Source: Thermodesulfovibrionales bacterium
Lineage (GTDB): Bacteria; Nitrospirota; Thermodesulfovibrionia; Thermodesulfovibrionales; Dissulfurispiraceae
DNA length: 6,289 nt
Reading direction: 5' to 3'
Assembly: GCA_021129835.1 (NCBI GenBank)
Contig: JAJOKM010000035.1
Span: 1 to 6,289, forward strand
Within the stretch, counting starts at the first letter, position 1. Each line of letters starts with the position of its first letter. The notes below the pieces were generated by a model. It had not been told where the DNA came from, did not search any database, and was given only the letters and a program-made list of their open reading frames with translations. Positions 5,097-6,289 of the stretch are shown piece by piece. The translations under genes were made by a program, and so were the position numbers.

Positions 5097-5515
5097 ACTT
5101 CGAGGTGATGGACGTATCAGGTGATGCTGGCATAAAGGTGTATGGGAAGACCTGTGAAGAAGCTTTTGTAAATGCGGGAATGGGAATGTATAGCCTGATC
5201 ACGGATGTTGAAAAGATTAACGAAAAGCAGGATGTAAAAATAAATGTCAAAGGGGATTCAATAGAGGAACTACTTGTTGGTTATCTCAATGAATTAATAT
5301 TTCAGGTTGATGCCTATGGGTTTATTGGCAGAAGAATTCAAGTAGATGCCTTCGGCCTTAGACCTTCAGCCTCCCTTAAAATGAGAGTATATGGTGAAGA
5401 TTTCGACCACAACAGGCATGAGCAAACGCTACTCTTGAAGGCTGCAACATATCATAATCTCAGGGTGGAGAAGGTAAATAACAGGTGGGAAATTGAGGTT
5501 ATATTTGATATCTGA
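5093..5515 (+). CDS. Archease family protein
   Basis: Small cytoplasmic protein (140 aa) of the archease family, which assists the RNA ligase RtcB in guanylylation and multiple turnover. Family marks: an N-terminal VSGDAGIKVYGKTCEEAF (8-25), corresponding to the usual DHTADVGI..GKTLEEAF; IEELLVGYLNELIFQVD (57-73); LLKAATYHNLRVE (114-126); and a C-terminus ending exactly in VIFDI. D11 and the terminal D139-I140 fall where archeases bind the metal ion. The usual His of the DHTAD box is replaced (DVSGD). The ATG shares four bases with the rsmI stop (ATGA), with no good Shine-Dalgarno, so translation is probably by re-initiation. No rtcB is in the window, so the partner must be elsewhere or absent. 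Confidence 0.9.
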   Translation: MNFEVMDVSGDAGIKVYGKTCEEAFVNAGMGMYSLITDVEKINEKQDVKINVKGDSIEELLVGYLNELIFQVDAYGFIGRRIQVDAFGLRPSASLKMRVYGEDFDHNRHEQTLLLKAATYHNLRVEKVNNRWEIEVIFDI

Positions 5516-5532
5516 CGCCAGACAATTTTTTT
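5511..5532 (+). terminator. Weak hairpin plus T-run after the nadE-archease operon
   Basis: TCTG-ACGC-CAGA (5511-5522), overlapping the archease stop, then CAA and seven T (5526-5532). The stem has only four pairs, so it is a weak intrinsic terminator. Its place between convergent genes supports the call. Confidence 0.4.
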
Positions 5533-6123
5533 CTAAACCCTTCCTTGCCCCCACCTCTTAAACAGTTCATTGTCAACCCCGAAACTATCCAATATTTTTC
5601 CTACAATGAAATCTATGATGTCATTTATATCTTCTGGTTTATGATAAAAGGCGGGTATTGGAGGCGCAATTTTAACTCCACACCTTGCTAATTTCAACAT
5701 GTTTTCGAGGTGTATTGCACTGAGAGGCATCTCGCGGGGAGAAAGCAGGAGAGGCAATCCTTCTTTTATGGTCACATCTGCAGCCCTTTCGATAAGATTG
5801 TCTGCATAACCACTGGCAATACCTGAAAGTGTCTTCATACTACAAGGCACCACGAGCATGCCGTCTGTCTTGAATGAACCACTTGCCACGAGTGATTCCA
5901 TATATCTGTCTTCATAAAAAAAGAGCCTCTCGGTGTTGAATTGTCTTCTGATTACCTCTTCTGTATTTCCTGACCAGTCAAGACCTGTCTCCTCTTTTAT
6001 TATGGAAAATGTATTTGATGATATTGTAAGATAAATCTCGGCCCCTTTTAGGAGTTCTTCGAGCAACCTAATGCCAAATATCGAGCCACTTGCTCCTGTG
6101 ATAGCAAGGATGTATTTTTTCAT
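5533..6123 (-). CDS. ubiX: Flavin prenyltransferase UbiX
   Basis: Attaches a dimethylallyl group to reduced FMN to make prenylated FMN, the cofactor of UbiD-type decarboxylases used in ubiquinone or menaquinone synthesis and in aromatic acid metabolism. The 196-residue protein has the N-terminal flavin site ITGASGSIFGIRLLEELL (8-25), VVPCSMKTLSGIASGYADNLIERAADVTIKE (91-121 region, core PCSMKTL) and LLLSPREMPLSAIHLENML (125-143). R113, K120, R130, E131 and Y160 keep a constant offset of nine from the prenyl-phosphate site residues known in Pseudomonas UbiX, so the enzyme should be active. It converges on the archease gene with 17 bp between. No ubiD is in the window. There is no Shine-Dalgarno, and TATAAT lies only seven bases before the ATG. 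Confidence 0.95.
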   Translation of the reverse strand: MKKYILAITGASGSIFGIRLLEELLKGAEIYLTISSNTFSIIKEETGLDWSGNTEEVIRRQFNTERLFFYEDRYMESLVASGSFKTDGMLVVPCSMKTLSGIASGYADNLIERAADVTIKEGLPLLLSPREMPLSAIHLENMLKLARCGVKIAPPIPAFYHKPEDINDIIDFIVGKILDSFGVDNELFKRWGQGRV

Positions 6124-6130
6124 CGTCTTA

Positions 6131-6136
6131 ATTATA
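6131..6136 (-). promoter_or_regulatory. -10 element (TATAAT) of ubiX, possible leaderless start
   Basis: A perfect TATAAT on the minus strand ends seven bases before the ubiX ATG, so transcription would begin at or next to the A of the start codon. No good -35 is seen 16-18 bp upstream. The lack of a Shine-Dalgarno fits a leaderless mRNA. Confidence 0.45.
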
Positions 6137-6235
6137 CCTAAGTTGAGCGGTTTTATGCTCGAAGCGTCATTTTATCGAAAAATAGAAAAGATAAAGAAAC
6201 CTCCATGACCTCCGGTCACAAAGGAAAATGAAAAT

Positions 6236-6289
6236 GTCATTGCGAGCCCGAAGGGCGTGGCAATCCCGCCGGGATTGCTTCACTCCGTT
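6236..6289. repeat. Dispersed palindromic (REP-like) repeat, cut by window edge
   Basis: Starts with gtcattgcgagcccg and contains two perfect hairpins: GCCC-GAA-GGGC (6246-6256) and GCAATCCC-GCC-GGGATTGC (6260-6278), then ttcactccg. The pattern (cattgcgag ... gtggcaatc ... gattgcttc) is a well-known type of intergenic repeat found in many copies in diverse environmental genomes, including Nitrospirota and deltaproteobacteria. Multiplicity in this genome cannot be seen from a single copy. Confidence 0.75.

Noticed and set aside
6206..6218. TGACC-TCC-GGTCA hairpin upstream of ubiX as a terminator
   Set aside because: The stem has only five pairs and no T-run follows on either strand.

Overview
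The window looks like a piece of a Gram-negative, probably anaerobic or environmental bacterial chromosome. The evidence is an exported metal-binding protein with a cleavable signal peptide and no lipobox, and sigma70-type promoters. An archease gene sits beside housekeeping genes, and a dispersed palindromic repeat of a type common in Nitrospirota and deltaproteobacterial genomes lies at the right edge. This placement is an inference; the window holds no rRNA or marker gene to settle it.

Left part (1-1924, minus strand, GC around 50-57% in sampled lines): a metal-ion ABC importer operon, read right to left. A small membrane protein comes first, with a 57-bp tandem duplication of its ribosome binding site and start. 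Fourteen bases later comes a ZnuA/TroA-type periplasmic metal-binding protein with an unusual four-cysteine run in its variable loop. After an 82-bp gap made mostly of nine 7-bp repeat units comes the ATP-binding subunit, which starts at TTG and is cut by the window edge. The permease is not in the window and would be expected to the left of position 1.

Control region (1925-2199): a near-consensus promoter (TTGACA, 18 bp, TATACT) fires leftward into the metal operon. A 23-bp palindrome covers its -10 and presumed start point, as expected for a repressor operator, plausibly metal-responsive. The predicted leader carries a perfect Shine-Dalgarno in front of a two-codon ORF (Met-Arg-stop) and a small hairpin. 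An 11-bp perfect inverted repeat brackets 99 bp next to this promoter, and one end shares a motif with the operator.

Right part (2200-5515, plus strand, clearly lower GC, about 32-42% in sampled lines): a compact four-gene set: glutamine-dependent NAD+ synthetase (nadE), a small single-pass membrane protein, the 16S rRNA C1402 2'-O-methyltransferase (rsmI) and an archease. Gaps are 4 bp or genes overlap, so translation is probably coupled. A weak hairpin plus T-run follows.

Right end: ubiX (flavin prenyltransferase) converges from the minus strand, with a TATAAT so near its ATG that the mRNA may be leaderless. The last 54 bp are the start of a dispersed palindromic repeat.

The most notable unexplained elements are the small membrane protein with its duplicated start region, the Cys4 loop of the binding protein, and the dense control region between the divergent units.
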